From Puia sp. (GTDB taxonomy: Bacteria > Bacteroidota > Bacteroidia > Chitinophagales > Chitinophagaceae): a stretch of DNA of 64,000 bases. Shown piece after piece: positions 18,344 through 26,408 of the stretch (positions are counted from its first letter, which is position 1; every line of letters starts with the position of its first letter). The translations under genes were made by a program, and so were the position numbers. The DNA is taken from positions 62,001 through 126,000 of the forward strand of contig JARLGZ010000172.1 of assembly GCA_031292515.1 (NCBI GenBank). The letters run 5' to 3'. The notes under the pieces were generated by a model, which saw only the letters and a program-made list of their open reading frames with translations, was not told where the DNA came from and searched no databases.

Positions 18344-21300
18344 TTGCCAATACATTCATAAAAAGGCCGGTAACGGCCATCGTCATATCGATCGTCCTGG
18401 CCATCTCGGGCACGATCTGCATATTCAACCTGGCCGTCGACCAGTACCCCAATATCTCCCCCCCTTCCGTGGGCATCAATGGTTCGTATACAGGCGCGGA
18501 TGCCGAAACGGTGGAACAGACCGTGGCCATCCCGATCGAAGAACAGGTGAATGGAACGCCCGGCATGGAATACATGCAGAGCACCAATACGAATTCCGGC
18601 GGCATGAGCATCCGCGTGACCTTTAATATCGGCACCAATGTCCATATCGCCGCGCTCAACGTGCAGAACCGGGTCGGTATCGCCTCGCCCCTGTTACCCG
18701 CCGTGGTCAGCAAGCTCGGCCTGACCGTTCGTGCGAGCAACCCCAGCCAGCTGATGCTGGTGGCGATCTTTTCTCCAAAAGGCACCCATAATATCACCTT
18801 CCTCGACAACTATACCAATATCTTCGTCGAAGACGCCCTGCTCCGGGTTCCCGGCGTAGGCGATATCAGCGTCCGTACCGACCAGTTCGCGATGCGTGTC
18901 TGGCTGAACCCCGATAAAATGGCGGCTTACGGCCTTATGCCGAACGATGTCGTTACCGCCCTCAACGCTCAAAACGTCTACGTGGCCGCCGGCGCCGTCG
19001 GGGCTCCTCCGCAGAATAATAACCAGTCGTATGAGCTCAGCATCCTGCCCAACGGGCAGCTGACGAAAGCCGCCGACTATGAGAAGGTGATTGTCAAAAC
19101 GATCCCGGACAGCAGCTCCGGGGGTGGGCAACTAGTCTACCTCAGAGACATCGCCCGCATCGAATTGGGTAAGTTCACGTTTTCCAGCAACTCCTTCGTC
19201 GATGGGAAACGCGCCTCCTACCTCATGATCTACCAGGCCCCGGGCAGCAACGCCCTGCAGACGGCCAATAATGTTTATGCGGAACTGGCCAACCTGAAGA
19301 AGTTCTTCCCCCCGGACGTCGACTATACGGTGCCCTTCGAATCGGTGACGATCATCAAGGTCTCCATCCACGAGGTGCTGCTGACCCTGCTCCAGGCCCT
19401 GGGGCTGGTGGCCGTCGTCGTCTTCCTGTTCCTGCAGAACCTCCGTTCCACGATCATCCCCGTACTCGCCATCCCCGTATCCATCCTGGGGACCTTCTGC
19501 TTCTTCATCCCGCTCGGTTTCACCATCAATACCCTGACCATGTTCGGCTTCGTGCTGGCCATCGGGATCGTGGTGGATGACGCCATCATCGTCGTGGAGG
19601 CCGTACAGCACTATATCGACGAGCAGCATATGTCGCCGAAAGAAGCGACCTACCAGGCCATGAAGGAGATCTCCGCACCCGTCATCGCCATCGCCCTCAT
19701 CCTGGCGGCGGTCTTTGTACCCGTCGGATTTATCCCCGGCATCGTAGGACGGCTCTACCAGCAATTCGCCATCACCATCGCCATCTCGGTGGTGATCTCC
19801 GCCTTTATCGCGTTGTCGCTGACGCCGGCGCTCTGCACGCTGCTGCTTCGTCCTTCGCATCACAAGAAGAGGAACTGGTTCGACCGGTTCTTCGAATGGT
19901 TCAATAAAGGTTTCGAGCGGTTTACCGGTAAATATGCCAATGGCGTGAAACACAGTATCAATGGCGCCCGTTATATCGTCATCCTGCTGGTCTGCATCTG
20001 CGTGACCGCTGTGGTGCTCTTCAAGAAGAAGCCGTCCGGCTTTATACCACCCGAAGACGAAGGCCGTCTTTACGTCACCTACCAACTGCCGGAAGCCTCT
20101 TCCGTGGCGCAGTCCGTAGCCGTGATGACAAAACTGATGGATATCGTCGGCAAGACACCCGGTATCAATCACTTTGCAGCGCTATCCGGCTTTAATATCC
20201 TGAACGGAGGCACCAATTCCAACAACGGGTCCATGTTCGTCATGCTCAAACCCTGGGAAGAGCGGAAAACACCCGAAGAACGTGTTCCGGGCCTGCTCAC
20301 CGTGATCCGCAACAAGATCGCCGCCGCCGGCATCAAGAACGCCAATGTGGTGGTCATCCCGCCGCCGCCCATACGCGGGATCGGGGTAGCCGCGGGCTTC
20401 AGCATGCAGATCCAGCAGGGCAACACCAATGACGATATCCACCAGTTCGAGACCGTCGTAAAAAAATTCGTCGCCGAGGCGCATAAGATCCCGCCGATCT
20501 CCACCGCCTTCAGCTACTACTCCGCACATACGCCCAGCTACCAGCTGACAGTGGATCGTGACAAATGCCAGAAACTGGGTGTGAGCATCTCCGATGTATT
20601 CAATACGATGCAGGCCTATATGGGCAGCCTGTTCGTAAACAACTTCACCCTGTACAACAGAACCTTCCATGTCGTCGTACAGGCAGACACCAACTACAGG
20701 GCCCTGATCTCGGACATGAACAAATACTATGTGCGCAACCAGGCCGGGCAGATGCTGCCGCTCAGCACCCTCATCAAATACGTCCCGGTGGAGACGGCCC
20801 CCCTGATCACGCATTTTAATATCTTCCGGTCCGCCGAAGTGGACGGCGCCACCCCGCCCGGCTACAGCACCGGCGAAGGTATCGACGCGCTCAAAGCCCT
20901 GGCCGCCCGGGTCCTGCCACAAGGCTATACCTATGAATTCTCCGGCCTCAGCTATGAAGAGATACGCGCGGGCTCGATGACGGTCTATATCTTCATTTTC
21001 TCCATCGTCTTCGTCTTCCTGTTCCTGGCCGCGCTGTATGAGAGCTGGTCGGTGCCCTTTGCCGTCATGCTGGCTGTCCCGATCAGCGCCTTCGGGGCGA
21101 TCCTCACGCTCACGATGATCCCGCCGCTGACCAACAACGTCTATGCACAGATCGGGCTGATCACCCTGATCGGCCTTTCCGCAAAGAACGCGATCCTGAT
21201 CGTGGAATTTGCCAAACTGCGCGTGGACCGCGGTGAGGAATTGATAAAATCGACCCTGGAAGCCGTACGTCTCCGTCTCCGCCCTATCATCATGACGTCT

Positions 21301-21633
21301 TTGGCCTTTATCCTCGGTGTAATGCCCCTGGTGCTTGCAACAGGCGCCGGCGCGGTCGCCCGTAAGACGATCGGCTTTGTCGTCCTCGGCGGGATGATCG
21401 CCTCGTCTTCGATCGCGATCTTCATCGTCCCCGTATTGTATGTACTTTTTACAAAGTGGTCCTATGGGAAAAAGCAACTTGCCTGGCTGCAGGAACACCA
21501 TGATGAACTCATCGAAAAAGCCCGCAAGGTCGAAGAGCAGAATATAGACCCGGAACTGGAATATGATATCGCGCATGCGCAGGATCAAAACATCCGGGAT
21601 CGCGAGCAGCACCTGGGCGGAGCCGGCGCTTAG
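18340..21633 (+). CDS. RND (HAE1-type) multidrug efflux permease, second copy
   Basis: 1097 residues, a close paralogue of the preceding gene: the first 20 residues are identical and long blocks match throughout. The proton-relay Asp pair (413-414, IVVDDAIIVVEAV) and Lys949 (SAKNAILIVEFAK) are intact, so nothing marks it as inactive. Its ATGA start overlaps the stop of copy one. Tandem, coupled pump genes are known from MdtB/MdtC, which form a mixed trimer, so a heterotrimer is plausible here, but two separate homotrimers are equally compatible with the sequence. Confidence 0.95.
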   Translation: MIANTFIKRPVTAIVISIVLAISGTICIFNLAVDQYPNISPPSVGINGSYTGADAETVEQTVAIPIEEQVNGTPGMEYMQSTNTNSGGMSIRVTFNIGTNVHIAALNVQNRVGIASPLLPAVVSKLGLTVRASNPSQLMLVAIFSPKGTHNITFLDNYTNIFVEDALLRVPGVGDISVRTDQFAMRVWLNPDKMAAYGLMPNDVVTALNAQNVYVAAGAVGAPPQNNNQSYELSILPNGQLTKAADYEKVIVKTIPDSSSGGGQLVYLRDIARIELGKFTFSSNSFVDGKRASYLMIYQAPGSNALQTANNVYAELANLKKFFPPDVDYTVPFESVTIIKVSIHEVLLTLLQALGLVAVVVFLFLQNLRSTIIPVLAIPVSILGTFCFFIPLGFTINTLTMFGFVLAIGIVVDDAIIVVEAVQHYIDEQHMSPKEATYQAMKEISAPVIAIALILAAVFVPVGFIPGIVGRLYQQFAITIAISVVISAFIALSLTPALCTLLLRPSHHKKRNWFDRFFEWFNKGFERFTGKYANGVKHSINGARYIVILLVCICVTAVVLFKKKPSGFIPPEDEGRLYVTYQLPEASSVAQSVAVMTKLMDIVGKTPGINHFAALSGFNILNGGTNSNNGSMFVMLKPWEERKTPEERVPGLLTVIRNKIAAAGIKNANVVVIPPPPIRGIGVAAGFSMQIQQGNTNDDIHQFETVVKKFVAEAHKIPPISTAFSYYSAHTPSYQLTVDRDKCQKLGVSISDVFNTMQAYMGSLFVNNFTLYNRTFHVVVQADTNYRALISDMNKYYVRNQAGQMLPLSTLIKYVPVETAPLITHFNIFRSAEVDGATPPGYSTGEGIDALKALAARVLPQGYTYEFSGLSYEEIRAGSMTVYIFIFSIVFVFLFLAALYESWSVPFAVMLAVPISAFGAILTLTMIPPLTNNVYAQIGLITLIGLSAKNAILIVEFAKLRVDRGEELIKSTLEAVRLRLRPIIMTSLAFILGVMPLVLATGAGAVARKTIGFVVLGGMIASSSIAIFIVPVLYVLFTKWSYGKKQLAWLQEHHDELIEKARKVEEQNIDPELEYDIAHAQDQNIRDREQHLGGAGA

Positions 21634-21645
21634 TACAAGGGGATT

Positions 21646-21674
21646 TTGACCATTGGACTATTTTTATATCTTTA
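21646..21674 (+). promoter_or_regulatory. promoter of the gene at 21682
   Basis: TTG at 21646-21648 and TATCTTTA at 21667-21674 (7 of 8 to TAnnTTTG) are separated by 18 bases, near the usual Bacteroidota spacing. The ATG follows 7 bases after the box, giving almost no leader. Confidence 0.5.
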
Positions 21675-21681
21675 TCCTCTT

Positions 21682-22722
21682 ATGCATAAACCTCTATTCC
21701 TGCTGTCGCTCCTTCTGTTAAGCCTGTTTACCGTCAAAGGACAATTGAAACCAGTCGACTTCGAACTAAGACCGCCCGGCAGACAGGTGTCTAACAGCCT
21801 CTATGGAAAGATCCTGGTGTTGGATTCCAGATCCGACACTACGAATCTCGGGATGACCAAAGGTGACGAGAGACGGATCGTTCCCAAAATCCCTTTGTCA
21901 AGTCAACTGCAAACCCTGGTAGATTCGCTGAAGGGCGGCACGGCGGGCAACGGCTCTCTCTTGCTGCAGATCAGAGGATTCAGGTTTGCGGAAGAGATCA
22001 GGGGGATTCGCGAGCGGGGCTGCTGCTATTTGCGGCTGATCCTTTACGCAAAGACACCCGATGGCTATCGAAAGCTGGACCTGCTGGACACGGTGGTGGA
22101 AGCCAAGTTCCCCGTCGCGTCGAAACAATTAAACAAAGCCGCCAGCGAATCGATCACCGGCCTGATCGCCAAAAACCTGGTCGTCTCTCCCGGGGATTCC
22201 ACGAGCGCCCGTCCTCCAAACCACGACGAAAAGACCTACAGCTATTACCAGTTGACGCGGCTGGACAGCCTCGAAAAAGCGGATATAAAACTTTACAACT
22301 GCACCGAATACAAAGAGGGCGCCTATATGAGCTACCAAGCCCTCAAAGATCAGACGCCCGACTACCAGATCCTGAAAGTGTCTTATGACACCGGCAGGAT
22401 CTCCACCATCCGGGTCGCCGGCAAAAACGGTAAAAGCGAAAAGCTGAAGAACGACGAGATCTATGCGATCGTCTACCAGGAAAACCTATACGTATCGACG
22501 CCATCCGGCTATTTCCAGGTTGGGAAAAACAGCGATAACGATTTCTTTTTTATCGGCCGGTACAAACGCCCGCCTTCGGCCGGCGACAGAATGGCGGCGG
22601 GCCTGATGCTCGGTCTCGCCGGGAGTTTATTGTCGGCCTCCGGTTATTCCGTCCCCTGCGAAATGAAGATCGATCACCTCACCGGGGCCTTTATTCCAAC
22701 GAATATAATAACCCGGCCTTAG
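21682..22722 (+). CDS. secreted protein of unknown function
   Basis: 346 residues from the ATG at 21682, which begins a clean signal peptide (MHKPLFLLSLLLLSLFTVKG); a TTG 36 bases upstream is inside the promoter and is rejected. No domain is recognised. The first half is beta-rich with LLLQIRGFRFAEEIRGIRE; the middle has a DYQILKVSYDTGRISTIRV stretch; a glycine-rich hydrophobic segment near the C-terminus (MAAGLMLGLAGSLLSASGY) could be membrane-associated. It is upstream of the three-gene cluster leading to TIR-STING but has its own promoter and is followed by another, so it is probably separate. Confidence 0.75.
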   Translation: MHKPLFLLSLLLLSLFTVKGQLKPVDFELRPPGRQVSNSLYGKILVLDSRSDTTNLGMTKGDERRIVPKIPLSSQLQTLVDSLKGGTAGNGSLLLQIRGFRFAEEIRGIRERGCCYLRLILYAKTPDGYRKLDLLDTVVEAKFPVASKQLNKAASESITGLIAKNLVVSPGDSTSARPPNHDEKTYSYYQLTRLDSLEKADIKLYNCTEYKEGAYMSYQALKDQTPDYQILKVSYDTGRISTIRVAGKNGKSEKLKNDEIYAIVYQENLYVSTPSGYFQVGKNSDNDFFFIGRYKRPPSAGDRMAAGLMLGLAGSLLSASGYSVPCEMKIDHLTGAFIPTNIITRP

Positions 22723-22755
22723 CATTCCTATTGCCTATTGCATTCCTATTTCGTA
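22720..22755. repeat. 18-bp tandem duplication at the stop codon
   Basis: Two 18-base units, 22720-22737 and 22738-22755, share the 11-mer GCATTCCTATT. The first unit begins with the TAG stop codon of the upstream gene. Confidence 0.65.
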
Positions 22756-22761
22756 TATTCA
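22731..22761 (+). promoter_or_regulatory. promoter of the membrane protein / deaminase / TIR-STING cluster
   Basis: TTG at 22731-22733 and TATATTCA at 22754-22761 (6 of 8 to TAnnTTTG) are 20 bases apart. The ATG at 22780 would follow a leader of roughly 12-15 bases. The box overlaps the tandem duplication at 22720-22755. Confidence 0.4.
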
Positions 22762-22779
22762 TTGTAAAATACCCCTGCA

Positions 22780-23226
22780 ATGAGCCTTGAAAAACAGGAC
22801 AACCTGCACAAGGAGTTGGATCTCATCCAGTCGGTGATCTCCCGGATGGCGCATAATTCTTTTCTGATAAGGGGTTGGGCCATGACCCTGCTGTCCGCCC
22901 TCTTCGCCTTCGGAAAGGATTCCATACTTACCAAGCCGGACGGCGCCTATTACCTCGCGGTCATCGTCCTCATCCTGATCCCCTTCTGGTGGCTGGATTC
23001 CTTTTACCTTTTCCAGGAGCGCATCTACCGAAAAATCTACCGGAAAGTGATCCATGACCCGGAGGCCAAAGACCGGGTGCGCTACGATCTCAGCCCCGCG
23101 CAGTTGAACGATCATACCGACTCGGTCCGCAGCATTATGTGGCTGGACCAGATGAAATGGTTCTATCTTTCTTTTATACTGCTATTGCTGGCCGGGATCA
23201 TCGCTAAAATGTGCAAACTGCTATAA
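22780..23226 (+). CDS. small three-helix membrane protein, possible defence accessory
   Basis: 148 residues. An amphipathic N-terminal helix with HKELDLIQSVISRMAHNSFLI is followed by membrane helices at about 29-44 and 57-77, a charged cytoplasmic stretch (FQERIYRKIYRKVIHD, continuing to about 120) and a third helix at about 126-143. I believe this layout (RMAxNSFLIxGW, then WWLDSFYLFQER) belongs to a widespread unnamed family often found beside TIR and other immune genes, but that is recollection and not checked. It lies 108 bases before the deaminase gene, on the same strand, and may form an operon with it and TIR-STING. Confidence 0.75.
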   Translation: MSLEKQDNLHKELDLIQSVISRMAHNSFLIRGWAMTLLSALFAFGKDSILTKPDGAYYLAVIVLILIPFWWLDSFYLFQERIYRKIYRKVIHDPEAKDRVRYDLSPAQLNDHTDSVRSIMWLDQMKWFYLSFILLLLAGIIAKMCKLL

Positions 23227-23283
23227 GCGATCACTCTATAAGCGATCATGAAGAGCCATTATGAACAGCTATCATGAAAAGAC
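23221..23283. repeat. nested tandem repeats between membrane protein and deaminase genes
   Basis: Two perfect copies of CTATAAGCGATCA (23221-23233 and 23236-23248); the first contains the TAA stop of the membrane protein gene. They run into three 13-base units of the form ATYATGAANAGNN at 23245-23257, 23258-23270 and 23271-23283. Confidence 0.8.
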
Positions 23284-23334
23284 TATTAGAAACAGCCGGA
23301 CAATGTAAACGGAGAATGACGTTAAAATCAGACA

Positions 23335-24114
23335 ATGACCTGGAAATACGCCTATATCGTTTTTATTTTCTGTCTGACAGCCTGTGATCCGACCCGGCAT
23401 TTTGAAAAACAAATCATCGATCCCGTGAACCAGCAACCGGCTATCTCTGCAAGACAACAGGAAATCGACCGGATCTATTCTTTGCTCGTCTACTACCTGG
23501 TTTACAGAGATTGGCAGCCGGATACCCTGCCGCGCGATAAAAGAAGGGGATACAATATCGGGGCCCTTCTCGTGGACAAGGAGAATCGGCCGGTCTACTA
23601 CGGGCTAAACTGTATCAACTCGCTGGACAACGCCACCCAGCACGGAGAAGTCCGGGCGATCACGGCCTATATAGCAAGGGAGAAATGTTTCAATCTCGAC
23701 GGGTTTACGATCTACACGACCCTGGAACCCTGTATCATGTGTGCCGGCATGATGACGATGACTGCGGTGAAAAGGGTCGTCTATGGTCAGCATGATGTCG
23801 AATATAGCAAGGCCTTCGAAAGGCTGGCCGTCGACACAAGACCCATCGGAGGCTTCCCACCCTATCCGCGCCAGGTCATCGCGGAGCCCTCCCCTTCCGT
23901 ATTCACGGGGCGGCTGGATAGCGCCTACCGGGAATTCCTTCGAACGGACCCCGAAAAGATATTGGCCAAGTTCCTGCATTCGGAGACTGCCCGCGCCCTC
24001 TATCACGATGCCTGGCAAGCCCTGCTGGAATACAAACCGGAAGATCCGTCGAATTTTCCCGTCTATAAAGGCGCCATTCAATTCCTTGCCGGTTCCGGGA
24101 ACGGCCAGGAGTAA
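23335..24114 (+). CDS. nucleoside/cytidine deaminase-fold protein with lipoprotein signal
   Basis: 259 residues. The zinc-dependent CDA/TadA-type active site is complete: HGEVRA (His103, Glu105) and TLEPCIMCAGMM (Cys133, Cys136). The fold would deaminate cytosine, adenine or guanine in a nucleobase, nucleoside or RNA; which one cannot be told. Unexpectedly, it starts with MTWKYAYIVFIFCLTAC, a hydrophobic stretch ending in a lipobox (LTAC, Cys17), so it should be exported and lipidated, unlike the cytoplasmic members of the family. The last 70 residues (FLRTDPEKILAKFLHSE onward) are an extra helical tail. It lies 31 bases before the TIR-STING gene, so cotranscription is likely. Confidence 0.85.
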   Translation: MTWKYAYIVFIFCLTACDPTRHFEKQIIDPVNQQPAISARQQEIDRIYSLLVYYLVYRDWQPDTLPRDKRRGYNIGALLVDKENRPVYYGLNCINSLDNATQHGEVRAITAYIAREKCFNLDGFTIYTTLEPCIMCAGMMTMTAVKRVVYGQHDVEYSKAFERLAVDTRPIGGFPPYPRQVIAEPSPSVFTGRLDSAYREFLRTDPEKILAKFLHSETARALYHDAWQALLEYKPEDPSNFPVYKGAIQFLAGSGNGQE

Positions 24115-24149
24115 AAACAGGTCCCGGGGATAAAACCAGGTCTTCATGA
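24112..24149. repeat. 19-bp tandem duplication spanning deaminase stop and STING start
   Basis: Units at 24112-24130 (starting TAAAAACAGGTC, whose first codon is the deaminase stop) and 24131-24149 (starting TAAAACCAGGTC and containing the ATG of the next gene). The 12-base cores match at 11 positions. Confidence 0.65.
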
Positions 24150-25414
24150 GCGATAGTCAACCCCAAAGTCCCACAAACCTTAAAGGCCCCTATCCCATAC
24201 TGGAGGAGGGCACTGTAAAAGCTCTCAACGAGAAGATTGCCAATATCGGCAGGCCCACCCTGTTCGTCGGCTCTTCGCGGGAGTCGAAACCCATCGCCGA
24301 GAAACTGAAGCAGTGCTTTCCGACCGATCATTTCGAGGTCGATATCTGGTATGACGGTGTGTTCGGACCTACCCGCTCAGGCGCGGGGACGATGTCGAAT
24401 ATGGAATGGCTGAAGAACTTCACGGATATCTATGACTATGCCATTTTCATCTTCGTGCCCGAGGATACGCTGGTGAGCGCCACGAGGAGGAACCTGGCAG
24501 GCAATAACGCCATAGAAGCGCATGTGACACGCCATAACGTGGTATTCGAATACGGCATGTTCCTGGGCAGGATCGGCGCGAAGAAGAGTTTTATTCTCTT
24601 CGACGAGGAGGTAAAGGATTTTATAGAATTGTTCTTTACGGACCTGAAGGAGAACCTGGACGACACGAGGACTTCCATGGAAATCCACGATGATTTCAGG
24701 ATAGAACTGTATCCCTATAAGGGGCATTATGAAGAATACGTCAGGAGTGGTTTTACCATACAGCCCTATGATACGGACAGCATCGAAGCTGCCATCGAAA
24801 AAATAAAACTGACCGTTGAGCTGAATTTCAAGGACGTCGACATCGGTTTTTTGCCCGCGACTACCCTGGCCTTCGGGTATTACAACAACTTTATCGAGAC
24901 CTTTGTCAGGAACCTGAATCTGCTGCGAACGGATGATCCCTATCCCGAAGAATGGTATAAACAGGAGCTAAACCTGGAAAAACTGGACGAGTTCAGAAAG
25001 GCGATCCGGGAAGCCACGACGGTACAGCTCCGGATCGTGATCCCCACCTCGCTGGAAGGCGCGCGCCAGGATCAGTTCGTCCCGCATTTCACCAAAGAGA
25101 ATTTCCTGCAAATCAGCTTCCCGGGCAAAAACCGCTCCATTACCTTGCTGAGGCTCAAAAAAAAGGCCATGGGAGAGAGCGGCGATCTGGTCATATACGA
25201 TGTCCCCACCACTTTAAATTCCTCCATCGAAGCCATCGATATGCTGACGCCCCATAAGGATATCCGGAAACTACTGAAAGAAAAGGAAATCCGGAATTTC
25301 AGGAAGTCGATCGCCTATAAGCTGGAGAAAGGCACGCATACACCCGGAACCGAAAACATCGGCGCGATCGTCTCGGTCATCTCTTATGATGTTTTCCGCC
25401 AGGAGACGATGTAA
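24146..25414 (+). CDS. cap12: TIR-STING fusion effector (Cap12-like)
   Basis: 422 residues. Residues about 37-155 are a TIR-like domain of the predicted nucleotide-binding type: TLFVGSSRESKPIAEKL, then HNVVFEYGMFLGRIGAKKS, in which Glu135 sits where the catalytic Glu of NAD+-cleaving bacterial TIRs is found. Residues about 235-415 match a bacterial STING: FLPATTLAFGYYNNFIETF corresponds to the first ligand-binding helix, RIVIPTSLEG to the ILLPLDCG strand of human STING, and YDVPTTLNSS (Asp352, Thr355, Thr356) to the guanine-contacting D-x-P-T-T motif of c-di-GMP-binding bacterial STINGs. In known systems c-di-GMP binding makes TIR-STING form filaments that destroy NAD+ and kill or arrest the infected cell. 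No CD-NTase is present nearby. Confidence 0.9.
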   Translation: MSDSQPQSPTNLKGPYPILEEGTVKALNEKIANIGRPTLFVGSSRESKPIAEKLKQCFPTDHFEVDIWYDGVFGPTRSGAGTMSNMEWLKNFTDIYDYAIFIFVPEDTLVSATRRNLAGNNAIEAHVTRHNVVFEYGMFLGRIGAKKSFILFDEEVKDFIELFFTDLKENLDDTRTSMEIHDDFRIELYPYKGHYEEYVRSGFTIQPYDTDSIEAAIEKIKLTVELNFKDVDIGFLPATTLAFGYYNNFIETFVRNLNLLRTDDPYPEEWYKQELNLEKLDEFRKAIREATTVQLRIVIPTSLEGARQDQFVPHFTKENFLQISFPGKNRSITLLRLKKKAMGESGDLVIYDVPTTLNSSIEAIDMLTPHKDIRKLLKEKEIRNFRKSIAYKLEKGTHTPGTENIGAIVSVISYDVFRQETM

Positions 25415-25415
25415 A

Positions 25416-26369
25416 CTATCTGGCAAGGAGTTCCTTTAATTTTTTTTGTAAGGCCGCCGCCTTTGCCGCGTACGGAGACGCGCTCTGAGGAATATCTTTG
25501 ATCAGATCGGCCGCTTTGGCAAGTTCATCTTCCCGGATCCGGGCCAGTGCGCTATACCATTGCCCGTCGTAATAGACGGGACCGGTTTTCGGGGAAGACT
25601 GCAAGATCTTGTCGAACTGCTGCAAGGCATCGTCGGGGTCATCTTTGGCCAGGTAGGAAAGGCCCTTATAAAGCCCGATATATTGTTCCAGCGAATGGTT
25701 TCTGCGCTCGCTTACTCCCGTCAGATAATCCGATACCGACGCCTCTATCACCGCCTGGTAATTCCGCGCCTGGTACTCACCGTATAATATCGCCAATTCC
25801 GCGGGGGGTATCCGCGTGGAATAGACCCGGTAAAACTCTTTATAAAGGGTATCGGCCGCGGTTGCATGACCCGTTGCCAGGAAATCCTCTTTCGGGTTCG
25901 GGGTGGCTCCTTTCGGATTGCTCTTCGGGTTGTCTTTTACGATCTGTCCGGAGCTGTCCGGCAGAACAGGGCTGTTCACGACCACCGGAGAATCCGGCCT
26001 GACAGACCGGGTCGTACCCTTCACGATCCCACTGCTGTTTCCATCGTCGCCTCCGGCCCCCGGCCGTCCCTTCCTCTCCACGGCCCAAAAAACGATTGAT
26101 CCCGCAAGGATCACCAGCACTGCCGCTGCTACCATCTTATAGGAACGATACATCGGGATGACAGGCGCGGCTTTCTCCTCCGCGAAATGTGGTTCCTGCG
26201 AGGCCTCCGTATCACCCAGCAGCACACGGACCAACAGCTCTTCCTCATACTGCTTCCTGAGCTCATCATCACCATCCAGTTCCTGCATAAAAGCGAGTTC
26301 CTCGGCGGCGCTCATCTTATTCTCCAGGTAGTTGGCAATCTTTATCTCGTTGTTTTCAAAGTTGTCCAT
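25416..26369 (-). CDS. anti-sigma-factor-like single-pass membrane protein
   Basis: 317 residues. The N-terminal part (MDNFENNEIKIANYLENKMS, then FMQELDGDDELRKQYEEE) has the character of a cytoplasmic anti-sigma domain. A membrane helix (about 78-97, MVAAAVLVILAGSIVFWAVE) is followed by a low-complexity linker rich in Pro, Lys and Asn (about 100-165), and a periplasmic helical domain with TPR-like pairs (LGLYKGLSYLAKDDPDDALQQF in that area) to the end. It is 36 bases downstream of the ECF sigma gene on the same strand, so it most likely holds that sigma factor. It is convergent with the TIR-STING gene, whose stop is one base away. Confidence 0.75.
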   Translation of the reverse strand: MDNFENNEIKIANYLENKMSAAEELAFMQELDGDDELRKQYEEELLVRVLLGDTEASQEPHFAEEKAAPVIPMYRSYKMVAAAVLVILAGSIVFWAVERKGRPGAGGDDGNSSGIVKGTTRSVRPDSPVVVNSPVLPDSSGQIVKDNPKSNPKGATPNPKEDFLATGHATAADTLYKEFYRVYSTRIPPAELAILYGEYQARNYQAVIEASVSDYLTGVSERRNHSLEQYIGLYKGLSYLAKDDPDDALQQFDKILQSSPKTGPVYYDGQWYSALARIREDELAKAADLIKDIPQSASPYAAKAAALQKKLKELLAR

Positions 26370-26408
26370 GTTTTTGCATTGGGATTACGTGTTTCTGCAT
26401 TGGGCTTA
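26370..26408. repeat. 21-bp tandem duplication between sigma and anti-sigma genes
   Basis: On the plus strand, 26370-26387 (GTTTTTGCATTGGGATTA) and 26391-26408 (GTTTCTGCATTGGGCTTA) match at 16 of 18 positions. The second copy contains the sigma stop codon, and the first abuts the anti-sigma start codon; each 21-base unit thus runs from a TAA to an ATG-like triplet on the minus strand. Confidence 0.75.

Noticed and set aside
19132-20172. 346-codon minus-strand frame inside the second RND pump gene
   Set aside because: Low-complexity Asp/Glu/Gly/His-rich translation antisense to a well-supported pump; no start or promoter support.
22780-23226. Missing CD-NTase hidden in the gene upstream of the deaminase
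   Set aside because: The protein is a 148-residue three-helix membrane protein with no nucleotidyltransferase motif (no GS followed by a paired Asp).
23221-23283. CRISPR-like repeats near the defence cluster
   Set aside because: The units are only 13 bases, directly adjacent, with no spacers; the 27096-27185 array likewise has no spacers. They are tandem repeats, not CRISPR.
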